A DNA stretch of 64,000 nt. Source: JASGCK01 sp031538565. Lineage in GTDB: Bacteria > Pseudomonadota > Gammaproteobacteria > Burkholderiales > Burkholderiaceae_C. Positions 52,214 through 61,064 of this stretch are shown piece after piece. How positions within the stretch are numbered: the first letter of the stretch is position 1; each line of letters begins with the position of its first letter. The notes below the pieces were generated by a model, which was given only the letters and a program-made list of their open reading frames with translations, searched no databases and had not been told where the DNA came from. The translations under genes were made by a program, and so were the position numbers. The stretch covers positions 1 through 64,000 of the forward strand of contig JAVKLS010000028.1 in NCBI GenBank assembly GCA_031538565.1, read 5' to 3'.

Positions 52214-52801
52214 ATGTCGCTAAATTCACAGCATCACCGCGCAGACAGTATGTACGGCACGACGATTTTGTCGGTACGCCGCGAAGTCACAAACCCCGAT
52301 GGAAGCAAGCGCTGGAGTGTGGCTCTGGGGGGTGACGGGCAAGTGACTTTGGGTTCGATCGTGATTAAATCCACGGCTAAAAAAATCCGCAAATTGCATC
52401 AGGAAAAAGTGCTCGCGGGGTTTGCAGGCGCAACGGCCGACGCATTCACCTTGTTTGAACGCTTTGAAGCCAAACTGGAAAAGCACCAAGGTCATTTGGT
52501 TCGCGCCGCTATTGAATTGACCAAAGACTGGCGCACCGACCGCGTGCTGCGCCGCTTGGAGGCCATGCTTGCCGTTGCCGATGTCACGGCCTCACTCATC
52601 ATTACGGGCAATGGCGACGTGCTTGAGCCCGAACACGGTATTGTGGCGATTGGTTCGGGCGGCGCTTACGCGCAAGCCGCTGCCAAAGGCTTGCTCGACA
52701 ACACCCATTTAGATGCCGCTGACATCGTTAAAAAGTCGCTCTCTATCGCAGCCGATTTGTGCATTTACACCAACCACCACCACACGATTGAAGTGCTGTA
52801 G
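52214..52801 (+). CDS. hslV: HslV peptidase subunit of the HslUV (ClpQY) protease
   Basis: A proteasome-like threonine peptidase. GTTILSVRRE carries the catalytic Thr released by processing after Gly. GGDGQVTLG, KIRKLHQEKVLAGFAGATADAFTLFERFE and the C-terminal AAKGLLDNTHLDAADIVKKSLSIAADLCIYTNHH are conserved. The start is uncertain: ATG 52250 (Met-Tyr-Gly-Thr) matches homologues best, while ATG 52214 or TTG 52187 add a longer propeptide. The unfoldase gene hslU, normally directly downstream, is absent here; the next gene is bclA on the other strand. Confidence 0.92.
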   Translation: MSLNSQHHRADSMYGTTILSVRREVTNPDGSKRWSVALGGDGQVTLGSIVIKSTAKKIRKLHQEKVLAGFAGATADAFTLFERFEAKLEKHQGHLVRAAIELTKDWRTDRVLRRLEAMLAVADVTASLIITGNGDVLEPEHGIVAIGSGGAYAQAAAKGLLDNTHLDAADIVKKSLSIAADLCIYTNHHHTIEVL

Positions 52802-52831
52802 CGAGCGGCGCAAATTTACTGCTGTATTGCC

Positions 52832-54373
52832 TCACGCGCGCAATTTAAATCGCTGAATTTTTCCTGTTGCCGTTTTGGGCAATTCGTTAATGAACTCTAG
52901 CAGCCGTGGATATTTATGCGGTGCAAGTTTGCTTTTAACAAAGGCTTGTAGTTCGTTCATCAACGCCGCGCTTTGCGCTTGTCCTGCTTTAAGCACTACG
53001 TACGCTTTGGCCCGCGTCAACTCGTTTTCGTCTTGAACCGCAATGACCGCCGCCTCCAGCACTGCGCTGTGCTGCATCAAGGTGGACTCCACTTCAAAGG
53101 GCGAGACGTATTGCCCGCTGACTTTAAACATATCGTCGCTGCGACCCGCGTAGGTGTAATAACCATCCGCATCGCGCACGTATTTGTCACCACTTTTTAG
53201 CCACGCACCTTGAAATGTTTCTGCGCTTTTATCGCGCCGCGTCCAGTACATCAGGGCGCTGCTTGGACCTTTGATGTAGAGATCACCCACTTCGCCGCTT
53301 TGCACTTCGTGCCCATCGTCACCGCGCAGCGACAGCTCGTAACCAGCCACGGCCTTACCCGTTGTGCCGTAGCGCACATCACTGGGGTGATTCGATAGAT
53401 ACACGTGCAGCATTTCCGTTGAGCCAATGCCGTCCACAATGTGCACGTCAAAGTGCTGGGTAAACCGCTCGCCAATGTCGCGTGGCAAGGCCTCGCCCGC
53501 AGAGGAGCACATACGTAGTGCGACCTCCGATTTGGCAGGCAAGTTGGGGGCGACAAGCATTCCCGCATACCCCGTGGGTGCACCAAAAAAAATCGTTGGC
53601 TTTATTCCTGCGAGCGTGGGCGTGCTGCCCGTCCAGCGTTTAAAAATGATGTCGGGCGTAGGGCGCTCGGCAGACAAAATGACGGTTGCACCCACTGAAA
53701 GCGGAAACGTCAGCGCATTGCCAAGCCCATAAGCAAAAAATAATTTCGCAGCAGAAAAAAGTACATCTGATTCGCGTACTCCAAGTACCGCCTGCCCAAA
53801 CAACTCCGCTGTGTAATACGGATTGGCGTGCGTATGCACCGTCCCCTTGGGTTTGCCTGTGGAACCTGATGAATAAAGCCAAAACCCAATATCGTCGGGG
53901 TGCGTTGCAGCAGGTGCGGACAAAGGCTCGCAATGGCTGGGTAAAAAATCGTGTGGCTTGGACGCTTTAGACACCAGTGTGTGCTGCACTTCATGCGTCG
54001 CGGCTTGCGCCAACGCATCGTTCCATACAGGTAGCAGCGCCTCGGAGACGATGGCCGCTTGCGCACGCGAATGCACAAGCATGTAGGCCAGATCAGCCGC
54101 TGGCAATAAAGTATTAACGGCAACAGGAACCATCCCCGCGTACATACAGCCTAAAAATGCCACAGGCCAATCGACGTTGTCATGCATCAGCACAAACACG
54201 CGCTCTTCGCGCCGCACGCCTTGCGCGATGAGGTGCTGCGCCAGGCGCCGCGACTGCAACGCCAATGCGCCGTAAGTCAGGCGATGCGCGTCGTCTATAA
54301 ACGCGAACTTATCGGCGCGCGACTGATTCAGCGCAAAAAGATAATCAGCAAAATTAAAGTGTTGAGTGTTCAT
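52832..54373 (-). CDS. bclA: Benzoate-CoA ligase
   Basis: A 513-residue AMP-forming acyl-CoA synthetase of the benzoate-CoA ligase group. The P-loop SSGSTGKPKGTVHTH (residues about 170-184), GAPTGYAGMLV, CSSAGEALP and the A8 DMFKVSGQYVSPFEVE, ending with the A10 TATGKIQRFKLR lysine, are intact. It makes benzoyl-CoA, the substrate of BoxAB. A GGAGAT site precedes the ATG. It is divergent from boxR, with a BoxR-type operator between them, and lies about 8 kb from boxCBA. Confidence 0.93.
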   Translation of the reverse strand: MNTQHFNFADYLFALNQSRADKFAFIDDAHRLTYGALALQSRRLAQHLIAQGVRREERVFVLMHDNVDWPVAFLGCMYAGMVPVAVNTLLPAADLAYMLVHSRAQAAIVSEALLPVWNDALAQAATHEVQHTLVSKASKPHDFLPSHCEPLSAPAATHPDDIGFWLYSSGSTGKPKGTVHTHANPYYTAELFGQAVLGVRESDVLFSAAKLFFAYGLGNALTFPLSVGATVILSAERPTPDIIFKRWTGSTPTLAGIKPTIFFGAPTGYAGMLVAPNLPAKSEVALRMCSSAGEALPRDIGERFTQHFDVHIVDGIGSTEMLHVYLSNHPSDVRYGTTGKAVAGYELSLRGDDGHEVQSGEVGDLYIKGPSSALMYWTRRDKSAETFQGAWLKSGDKYVRDADGYYTYAGRSDDMFKVSGQYVSPFEVESTLMQHSAVLEAAVIAVQDENELTRAKAYVVLKAGQAQSAALMNELQAFVKSKLAPHKYPRLLEFINELPKTATGKIQRFKLRA

Positions 54374-54417
54374 TCGCGTGATCTCCGATTAAGGGATAGT
54401 CCCGAGTCATTTTTAAG

Positions 54418-54438
54418 CAATGCAGCATTGTGCAATGC
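54418..54438. promoter_or_regulatory. BoxR-type operator between bclA and boxR
   Basis: TGCAGCATTGTGCA (54421-54434) matches the TGCA-N6-TGCA operator described for BoxR. It sits in a wider dyad CAATGC-A-GCATTG-TG-CAATGC (54418-54438), giving three half-sites. It ends at the base before a TAAGAT -10-like element (54439-54444) that lies eight bases before the boxR ATG, so a bound repressor would cover the boxR promoter and lie upstream of bclA. Confidence 0.8.
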
Positions 54439-54452
54439 TAAGATGAAACTCA

Positions 54453-55247
54453 ATGAAGCAAACTGCACAATCTCGGCATCCTTTTTTAGTCGCACTCGGT
54501 GAGCGCGTGCGCACACTACGCGCCAAATCGGGCATGACACGCAAACAACTGGCGCAAACCACGCGCATTTCCGAGCGGCATTTGGCCAACCTAGAGGGCG
54601 GGACGGGTAACGTCTCGGTACTAATTTTGGTGGAGCTTGCCAAAGCCTTTGATATACCCGTGGCGCTCTTGCTGGGTGAGCCTGCGCAGGAGCGTGCACC
54701 ACAAGCTAGCAGTCGCGCACAAATCAAACGCATTGCCCTCATCGGGCTGCGCGGCGCTGGGAAAAGCACGCTGGGCGCACGGCTTGCCAAAAGTTTGGGA
54801 TTCCGTTTTATAGAAGTGAGCCGTGAAATTGAACGTCTTGCTGGCTCTAGTCTGCCAGAAATTTACAACCTCTACGGCGCAGCGGCGTATCGGCGATTTG
54901 AACGCCAAGCGATTCGTGACATCGTGCAACTTAAAGAGCCCCTCGTGATTGCAACGCCTGGTGGTGTAGTGACAGACGCCAACTCGTTCGATCTTTTGCT
55001 CAGTCAATGCACAACGGTGTGGCTGCAAGCTAGGCCGCTTGACCACCTAAGCCGCGTGCGTGCCCAAGGCGATCACCGTCCGATGGCTGCGACTCGCACC
55101 ACGCAACGCGCTGCCATTGACGATTTAAAAGGTATTTTGCAAACGCGTGAAATGCTCTACGCCCGCGCTGACATTGCGTTTAACACCAGCGAATATGACC
55201 TTGCAACTTGCGAGCGTGAACTGCTCAAGCGGCTTCAATCCACCTGA
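54453..55247 (+). CDS. boxR: BoxR, benzoyl-CoA-responsive regulator (HTH plus shikimate-kinase-like domain)
   Basis: A 264-residue two-domain regulator. Residues 12-75 are a Cro/C1-type HTH (GMTRKQLAQTTRISERHLANLEGG). From about residue 90 a shikimate-kinase-like domain with P-loop LIGLRGAGKSTLG (96-108) binds the effector, known in this family to be benzoyl-CoA. It represses box genes in the absence of benzoate. The fusion is diagnostic. It has no Shine-Dalgarno site, and a -10-like hexamer lies eight bases before the ATG. The 3' end overlaps that of mutS by 13 bases. Confidence 0.93.
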   Translation: MKQTAQSRHPFLVALGERVRTLRAKSGMTRKQLAQTTRISERHLANLEGGTGNVSVLILVELAKAFDIPVALLLGEPAQERAPQASSRAQIKRIALIGLRGAGKSTLGARLAKSLGFRFIEVSREIERLAGSSLPEIYNLYGAAAYRRFERQAIRDIVQLKEPLVIATPGGVVTDANSFDLLLSQCTTVWLQARPLDHLSRVRAQGDHRPMAATRTTQRAAIDDLKGILQTREMLYARADIAFNTSEYDLATCERELLKRLQST

Positions 55248-57847
55248 AGCTGTTTGAGTTGAAATAGCAAGTCCAGCGCCTCGCGCGGCGTGAGACTATC
55301 GGGGTCGATGCTTGCAAGCAGTGTGTTAATTTTTTGCGCCGCGTCGTCCAACTGCACCGCAAGCATGGGCGCAGCTTCAAATAAATCATTTTGCGCCTGT
55401 GCTTGCATGGCACGGCTCTCCAAGCTTTGCAAAGCATGACGTGCTTGATGCAAGACGCTGCCAGGCATTCCCGCCAGCGCCGCCACTTGCACACCGTAGC
55501 TGCGGCTGGCAGGCCCTGCTTCGATGGAATGAAGAAACACAATGCCCGCGCTGTTTTTAGTTTCAACTGCGCTTACGTGCACATTGATGGCGGCTTTGTG
55601 AGCCTCGGGAAACTCCGTCAGCTCAAAATAATGTGTGGCAAACAGCGTAAAGGCTTGGCATTGATCGTGTAAGTGTTTGGCAATCGCGCTGGCTAAAGCC
55701 AAGCCGTCAAAAGTGGAGGTGCCTCGGCCAATTTCGTCCATAAGCACCAACGACTGCGCTGTGCTGCTACGCAAAATCTGCGCGGCCTCGGTCATCTCAA
55801 GCATGAAGGTGGAGCGCGCATTAGCAAGATCATCTGACGAGCCAATGCGCGTATGGATAGCGTCAATGGGACCCAGCGTACAGCTGCGAGCAGGTACGCA
55901 TGAACCCATGCTCGCCAAGAGCACAAGCAGCGCCGTTTGTCGCATATAGGTGGACTTGCCGCCCATGTTCGGACCAGTGATGATTTGCATTCGTTGCCTG
56001 CTGCCAAGCGCCGTGCTGTTGGCAATAAATGATTGGCCATTCATGGCAAGGCGTGCCTCCACCACGGGATGCCGTCCCGCTTCAATCTCTAAGCAGGGGT
56101 AGTCCACAAAACGTGGGCGAGACCATTGAAGTGTTTGCGCCCGTTCGCACAAAGCGCACAGCGCATCCAAACTACCAAGACTGAACGCCACGCTGGATAA
56201 GGCTTGCAAGTGATTTTGCAATTCATCTAATAACGCTTCATACAAGATTTTTTCGCGTGCCAAAGCGCGATCTTGTGCGGAGAGTGCTTTATCTTCAAAG
56301 GCTTTGAGCTCGGGTGTGATGTAGCGTTCGGCATTTTTAAGCGTTTGGCGGCGCTGGTAATCGGCAGGCACTTTATCCACTTGCGCTTGCGTGACTTCGA
56401 TATAAAAACCGTGTACGCGGTTGTATTGCACGCGTAAGTTGGCAATGCCTGTGCGTGCTTTTTCTCGCGCCTCCAAAGCTAGTAAAAACTCGTCGCAGTT
56501 CTCGCTAATGGCGAGCAGCTCGTCTAGCTCAGCATCAAAGCCCCGAGCCATCACGCCGCCATCGCGCACCATGAGTGCGGGCTCTTCGGCAATTGCTTGT
56601 GCAAGTCGCGCATAAATCGTATGCGCTCCAGCGTTATCCTGCAGATTTTGTTGGATGTGAGCGAGCAGCGCACTGCAACTCGTTAGCGGCGAACTCATTG
56701 CCAGCTGATCCAAACCGCCTAGCGTGCGCCGCAGCCCCGCCAATTCACGCGGACGCACTTGGCGCAGCGCAATGCGTGCCGTGATGCGCTCCACGTCGCT
56801 CGTTCCTTTAAGTTGCTCGCGCAGCACTTTGTGACTTGTGCCAAGCGCGGCTATAGCATCTAAACGTTGGTTCGCCTGCGCTCTATCTCGCTGGGGGCTC
56901 AGCAACCAATTTTTTAAGATGCGTGAGCCCATGCCGCTCATGCAGGTATCGAGCAGTGCAAACAAAGTCGGAGCATCTGCTCCGCTTTCTCCGCGCAAGG
57001 TTTGCGTGAGCTCTAAATTGCGCCGCGTGGTTTCAGGCAAGACAAGCAGCGCATCATTTTTTGCTACCACCAAGGACTGCAAATGCAAGAGCATCTGACC
57101 TTGCGTGTGCTCGGCGTAAGCCAGCAGCGCCGCCGCTGCCGCGTGTGCGGGCGCAAGTGCGGGCGCGTCCGCATCAAAAGCTTGCAGACTTGCCGTCTTC
57201 AATTGTTCGCATAATTTGCGCGCACCTAGTTTGGCGTCGAACTGCCACGCAGGACGCAGCGCCAGCGTGCAGCACTCTTTTAACTGCGCAAGTGTTCGGT
57301 CTGGTGTTTCGCTGCTTGCAATGATTTCTGAAGGCGCAATGCGCGTCAGCCAATCGCCCAGCGCATCCATTTTGCAAGTCGCCAATTGGATGCTGCTCTG
57401 TGTGATCGAGAGCCAAGCCAATCCCACAAAGCCGCGCTCCGCGTGCATGGACAGCAGCACGCTGTCGCCCTTGCTATCGAGCAACTCACTCTCAGTCAAC
57501 GTGCCAGGCGTGACCACGCGAACCACTTTGCGCTCAACAATGCCCTTGCCCGTGGGTGCGGTCATTTGCTCGCAAATCGCCACCGATTCGCCTGCGCGAA
57601 TCAGCTTGGCAAGATAACCTTCCACCGCATGAACGGGTACGCCTGCCATGGCAATGGGCTCGCCGTTTGATGCGCCGCGCTGCGTGAGGGTGATGTCGAG
57701 CAGCCCTGCTGCACGCTTGGCATCATCAAAAAACAGCTCGTAAAAATCCCCCATTCGATAAAACACCAGCGTGTTTGGGAACTCCGCCTTGACGCGCAAA
57801 TACTGCTGCATCATGGGGGTGTGGTGGGAGAGGTCGGGGGGGGTCAT
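55235..57847 (-). CDS. mutS: DNA mismatch repair protein MutS
   Basis: An 870-residue mismatch-recognition ATPase. It has the N-terminal mismatch-reading GDFYELFFDDAKRAA (Phe-x-Glu motif), the clamp and lever helices, Walker A GPNMGGKSTYMRQ near residue 640, VLMDEIGRGTSTFDG and the final TPREALDLLFQLKQL. All regions are complete. The start overlaps the upstream secreted-protein gene by four bases. The 3' end is convergent with boxR. Confidence 0.95.
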   Translation of the reverse strand: MTPPDLSHHTPMMQQYLRVKAEFPNTLVFYRMGDFYELFFDDAKRAAGLLDITLTQRGASNGEPIAMAGVPVHAVEGYLAKLIRAGESVAICEQMTAPTGKGIVERKVVRVVTPGTLTESELLDSKGDSVLLSMHAERGFVGLAWLSITQSSIQLATCKMDALGDWLTRIAPSEIIASSETPDRTLAQLKECCTLALRPAWQFDAKLGARKLCEQLKTASLQAFDADAPALAPAHAAAAALLAYAEHTQGQMLLHLQSLVVAKNDALLVLPETTRRNLELTQTLRGESGADAPTLFALLDTCMSGMGSRILKNWLLSPQRDRAQANQRLDAIAALGTSHKVLREQLKGTSDVERITARIALRQVRPRELAGLRRTLGGLDQLAMSSPLTSCSALLAHIQQNLQDNAGAHTIYARLAQAIAEEPALMVRDGGVMARGFDAELDELLAISENCDEFLLALEAREKARTGIANLRVQYNRVHGFYIEVTQAQVDKVPADYQRRQTLKNAERYITPELKAFEDKALSAQDRALAREKILYEALLDELQNHLQALSSVAFSLGSLDALCALCERAQTLQWSRPRFVDYPCLEIEAGRHPVVEARLAMNGQSFIANSTALGSRQRMQIITGPNMGGKSTYMRQTALLVLLASMGSCVPARSCTLGPIDAIHTRIGSSDDLANARSTFMLEMTEAAQILRSSTAQSLVLMDEIGRGTSTFDGLALASAIAKHLHDQCQAFTLFATHYFELTEFPEAHKAAINVHVSAVETKNSAGIVFLHSIEAGPASRSYGVQVAALAGMPGSVLHQARHALQSLESRAMQAQAQNDLFEAAPMLAVQLDDAAQKINTLLASIDPDSLTPREALDLLFQLKQLQVD

Positions 57848-58854
57848 CTGGAGGGTTCTTCAGATGACGACAGGGGATAAGTAGGTTGTTGAAACACAAC
57901 AACATCGTCAACTGCATAAATTTGACAAGACTGTTTTGCTCGTTCGGCACAACGCGTCAATGCTAAAGTTTCTGCATCATCACTGCCAGAATTCCATGCC
58001 CAATGATGCTTTGAAGGGGCGACTGCAAACGCTTTGGGGGAGCTACTATTCAAGTAGCGTTTGTAGTTTTCAATACCAACAGTTGGAACGAGCGGAACAA
58101 TTGAAACATCATTTACCTCTCCATATCCTGATTTTGGATAACGTTGTGCTGTTGTTTTATGAGGCAGCGTTTGCTGATCTGGGCTTGAATAAAAAGCAGT
58201 TGAAGTAATGACGCCTCTGGCTAGTGCATCCGTATCTAGCTTTTCACACCCGAAAGGTCTTTCTTCCTCTATGCCTAAGCAAAAAAATGTGCTTGCCTCA
58301 AAGTTTTTTTTCGCGGATGGATGTAAAAAATTGACTGCGCCAGTACATCTTTCTATTGAGATCCATCGTTTTACTAAATCCGCATCTGCTTTTTCATCAG
58401 AAAATTTCAGTATCCAAGAATAGAGGCCATTTTCCGCCATCGCTTGGTAGTTTATTTTGCATTGATTGTCGTAATGCCCGTGGAATCCTACGTAAGTTCT
58501 GGCTATGGGGAAATCATCAGAAAAAAGTCGTTGCTGTCCACCTAAAAACATGCGCGAACAAGAGGATATGCAGTAACCCGAAACAGCGGTTGTGATTTTT
58601 TTATCTCGGAAAAATTCTCCGACGCGATAACCTGTCCAAGCATCACCGCCGTGTGAGTTTCTAAGTACGGCATGGGTAATGGTTGGATATTTTTGAAAAA
58701 AATCCTTTACTCTTGGATACTCATCGTCTGCCACTGTGCCGCTCAGAATGATGGTGTGTTCAACAACCTTGATATCCATGCAGTGTGCCAAATGAAATGT
58801 AAAGGCGGTTACGCACGTCGCGATCAATTTCAGAAATGCTTGGCCTGCACACAA
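57844..58854 (-). CDS. Secreted ClpP/crotonase-fold protein of unknown function (COG3904-like)
   Basis: The mature part has the pattern AVLRNSHGGDAWTGYRVGEFF, AVSGYCISSCSRMFLGG and YVGFHGHYD, which resembles the serine-protease-like ClpP/SDH fold found in predicted periplasmic proteins. The serine in the CISSC segment would be the nucleophile. A hydrophobic segment (LKLIATCVTAFTFHLAHC) acts as signal peptide if translation starts at TTG 58854; an ATG at 58779 would omit it, and an ATG at 58908 would overlap suhB. Codons are more A+T-rich than in mutS or suhB, hinting at transfer. No partner gene is evident beyond the four-base overlap with mutS. Confidence 0.65.
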   Translation of the reverse strand: MCAGQAFLKLIATCVTAFTFHLAHCMDIKVVEHTIILSGTVADDEYPRVKDFFQKYPTITHAVLRNSHGGDAWTGYRVGEFFRDKKITTAVSGYCISSCSRMFLGGQQRLFSDDFPIARTYVGFHGHYDNQCKINYQAMAENGLYSWILKFSDEKADADLVKRWISIERCTGAVNFLHPSAKKNFEASTFFCLGIEEERPFGCEKLDTDALARGVITSTAFYSSPDQQTLPHKTTAQRYPKSGYGEVNDVSIVPLVPTVGIENYKRYLNSSSPKAFAVAPSKHHWAWNSGSDDAETLALTRCAERAKQSCQIYAVDDVVVFQQPTYPLSSSEEPSR

Positions 58855-58855
58855 A

Positions 58856-59686
58856 TCAATGCTCCGCGTAGTTCGAATGCCTTCCCAGTACACCCACCAA
58901 TTGCCCATAGATTTTTGGGTTGCCGCACACCACTTCTTTGGTTTCTAAAAAGTTTGCCTCGCCTGAGTAGTTGCCGACCAAACCACCCGCCTCGGTAATC
59001 AGCAGCGAGCCTGCCGCCACGTCCCACGGAAAGAGTCCTGTTTCAAAGTAGCCATCGGCAAAACCTGCGGCAACGTATGCCAAGTCGAGCGCCGCCGCGC
59101 CGCCTCGCCGAATAGCCACGCAGTGGCGCATCACGTCCGCCAAAATGACCAGCGTGGGCGCTGGGTCGTCCCCTGCACGAAATGGCAATCCCGTGGTGAG
59201 CAAACACTCTTTCAGTGCAAGGCGTTTGCCCACGCGGATGCGGCGATCGTTCATGTACGCGCCGCGTCCTTTGGAGGCGGTAAACAAATCGTTACGGGTG
59301 GGGTCGTACACCACGGCTTGATCCATTTTGAAATTGCCGTGCTTATCGCGTACCGCCAAGCCAATACTGACGCAGTACACAGGATAGCCGTGAATAAAGT
59401 TGGTTGTGCCATCTAGCGGATCGATGATCCACATAAAGTTGGATCGGGGGTTGCCATGCGCTTGACCTGATTCTTCCGCCCAAATGCCGTGGTCGGGGTA
59501 AGCTGTGAGTAAAGTCTCGATAATGGCGCGTTCAGCATTTTGATCGACCTCGGTGACAAAGTCGTTGGCCAGCTTTTGTGAGACGCGAACGGACTCAATA
59601 TCGAGTGCAGCGCGATTGATGATCGCCCCCGCAGCGCGTGCCGCTTGAACGGCGATATTGAGCATGGGGTGGATGTTACTTGTCAT
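58856..59686 (-). CDS. suhB: Inositol-1-monophosphatase (SuhB-type)
   Basis: A 276-residue magnesium phosphatase. Metal motifs WAEESG, IDPLDGTTNFIHG and the later GLFPWDVAAGSLLITEAGG are intact. SuhB also joins rRNA antitermination complexes in enterobacteria. I used ATG 59686 (MTSNIHPMLNIAVQAA); longer starts run into trmJ on the other strand. TAAAAT lies eight bases before the ATG without a ribosome site. Confidence 0.92.
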   Translation of the reverse strand: MTSNIHPMLNIAVQAARAAGAIINRAALDIESVRVSQKLANDFVTEVDQNAERAIIETLLTAYPDHGIWAEESGQAHGNPRSNFMWIIDPLDGTTNFIHGYPVYCVSIGLAVRDKHGNFKMDQAVVYDPTRNDLFTASKGRGAYMNDRRIRVGKRLALKECLLTTGLPFRAGDDPAPTLVILADVMRHCVAIRRGGAAALDLAYVAAGFADGYFETGLFPWDVAAGSLLITEAGGLVGNYSGEANFLETKEVVCGNPKIYGQLVGVLGRHSNYAEH

Positions 59687-59720
59687 AGCGAACCATTTTA
59701 CCTGCCCACTTTTTTCTGCA

Positions 59721-60452
59721 ATGAAAACACGCTTCATCCTCATCAACACCAGCCACGCGGGCAACGTGGGCGCAGCAGCACGTGCTATTAAAACCATGGG
59801 GTTTGACGACATGGTGTTGGTTGCGCCGCGCTGGGATAACGTGCTGCGGCGCGAAGAGACCATCCAACGTGCCAGCGGTGCAAATGATGTGCTGGAGCGT
59901 TGCCGCATCGTGGCTACCCTAGCCGAGGCGCTGGACGACATCACGCACGTGTGTGCCACCGTGATGACGCCGCGTGATTTTGGTCCGCCCACGTGCGCCC
60001 CGCATGAGCATCTGCCGCTGCTTGCGCAGACCCACCAAAGCGGCATTGCGTTTTTGTTTGGCTGTGAGCGTTTTGGCATGAGTAACGACGATGTTTACCG
60101 CTGCCACGTGGCACTGCAAATTCCGACCAATCCAAAGTTTGGCTCACTCAATCTGGCTTCGGCCATTCAACTGGTGGCGTATGAATGGCGACTCGCACAG
60201 CAAAGCGTTTCACCCAGCGCGGATGTGTCGCCTCAAACGTTGCTTGGCACACCGCTTGCCGATGCGCAGGAGGTTGCAGGACTGCTTAAGCACTGGGAAG
60301 AGGCGCTAATTGCTGTGGGGTACTTAGACCCCGCCGTGCCTAGAAAATTAATGCCACGCCTGCAGCAAATTTTTAACCGCGCAAAGTTGGCGAGCGAAGA
60401 AGTCCATCTGCTGCGCGGCATTGCCAAGGCGATGCAAAAACAAGCCTCTTAG
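59721..60452 (+). CDS. trmJ: tRNA (cytidine/uridine-32-2'-O)-methyltransferase TrmJ
   Basis: A 243-residue SPOUT methyltransferase modifying position 32 of tRNA. The N-terminal FILINTSHAGNVGAAARAIKTMGF and the knot motifs FLFGCERFGMSNDDVYRC and PTNPKFGSLNLASAIQLVAYE are clear. The C-terminal helix extension is present. The ATG at 59721 starts the conserved region. It is divergent from suhB with 34 bases between. Confidence 0.93.
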   Translation: MKTRFILINTSHAGNVGAAARAIKTMGFDDMVLVAPRWDNVLRREETIQRASGANDVLERCRIVATLAEALDDITHVCATVMTPRDFGPPTCAPHEHLPLLAQTHQSGIAFLFGCERFGMSNDDVYRCHVALQIPTNPKFGSLNLASAIQLVAYEWRLAQQSVSPSADVSPQTLLGTPLADAQEVAGLLKHWEEALIAVGYLDPAVPRKLMPRLQQIFNRAKLASEEVHLLRGIAKAMQKQAS

Positions 60453-60455
60453 AAT
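60450..60455 (+). promoter_or_regulatory. -10-like TAGAAT placed for leaderless transcription of cysE
   Basis: TAGAAT overlaps the trmJ stop and is followed by six bases and the cysE ATG at 60462. No ribosome site is present. A transcript from it would begin at the ATG; cysE may also be read from trmJ. Confidence 0.4.
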
Positions 60456-60461
60456 CGCCGT

Positions 60462-61064
60462 ATGTTCACACGACTTCGCCGCGACATTGTCTGCATCCTA
60501 GAGCGCGACCCTGCGGCACGCAACTGGTTTGAAGTGCTTACTTGCTACCCAGGCTTGCACGCCGTCATGCTGCACCGCGTGGCGCACGCCTGCTGGATGA
60601 GTCCTATTTTCGGCATCAAATGGTTTGGGCGATTTGTGTCCATGTTTTCGCGTTGGCTCACGGGCATTGAAATTCACCCAGGCGCAATCATTGGCGAGCG
60701 CGTATTTTTTGATCACGCCATGGGCGTCGTCGTAGGCGAGACGGCCGAAATTGGCGATGGCTGCACGATCTACCAAGGCGTGACACTGGGCGGAACGTCG
60801 CTCTACAAAGGCGTGAAGCGTCACCCCACGCTGGGAAAAAACGTGGTGGTGAGCGCAGGCGCCAAAGTGCTAGGCGGATTTACCGTGGGCGACAACGCCA
60901 AAATTGGCAGCAATGCAGTCGTCATTAAACCTGTGCCTGCGGGCGCAACAGCGGTGGGAATTCCCGCCCGCATCATCATGCCAAAAGAAGGCGTATCGCT
61001 AGAAGTCAATAGTGGCGCGGCTTTTACGGCTTATGGCATCACCGACGAAGATTTGCAAAGCTAG
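60462..61064 (+). CDS. cysE: Serine O-acetyltransferase
   Basis: A 200-residue left-handed beta-helix enzyme making O-acetylserine for cysteine synthesis. Hexapeptide repeats run through GIEIHPGAIIGERVFFDHAMGVVVGETAEIGDGCTIYQGVTLGGTS, with the catalytic DHAMGVVVGE region, and KRHPTLGKNVVVSAGAKVLGGF follows. It is the short, EpsC-like form without the N-terminal helical extension of the E. coli protein. Nine bases follow the trmJ stop. The 3' end is convergent with mogA and overlaps it by four bases. Confidence 0.94.
   Translation: MFTRLRRDIVCILERDPAARNWFEVLTCYPGLHAVMLHRVAHACWMSPIFGIKWFGRFVSMFSRWLTGIEIHPGAIIGERVFFDHAMGVVVGETAEIGDGCTIYQGVTLGGTSLYKGVKRHPTLGKNVVVSAGAKVLGGFTVGDNAKIGSNAVVIKPVPAGATAVGIPARIIMPKEGVSLEVNSGAAFTAYGITDEDLQS

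Noticed and set aside
60091..60309. Reading frame inside trmJ on the same strand
   Set aside because: No family features; the trmJ frame has complete SPOUT motifs.
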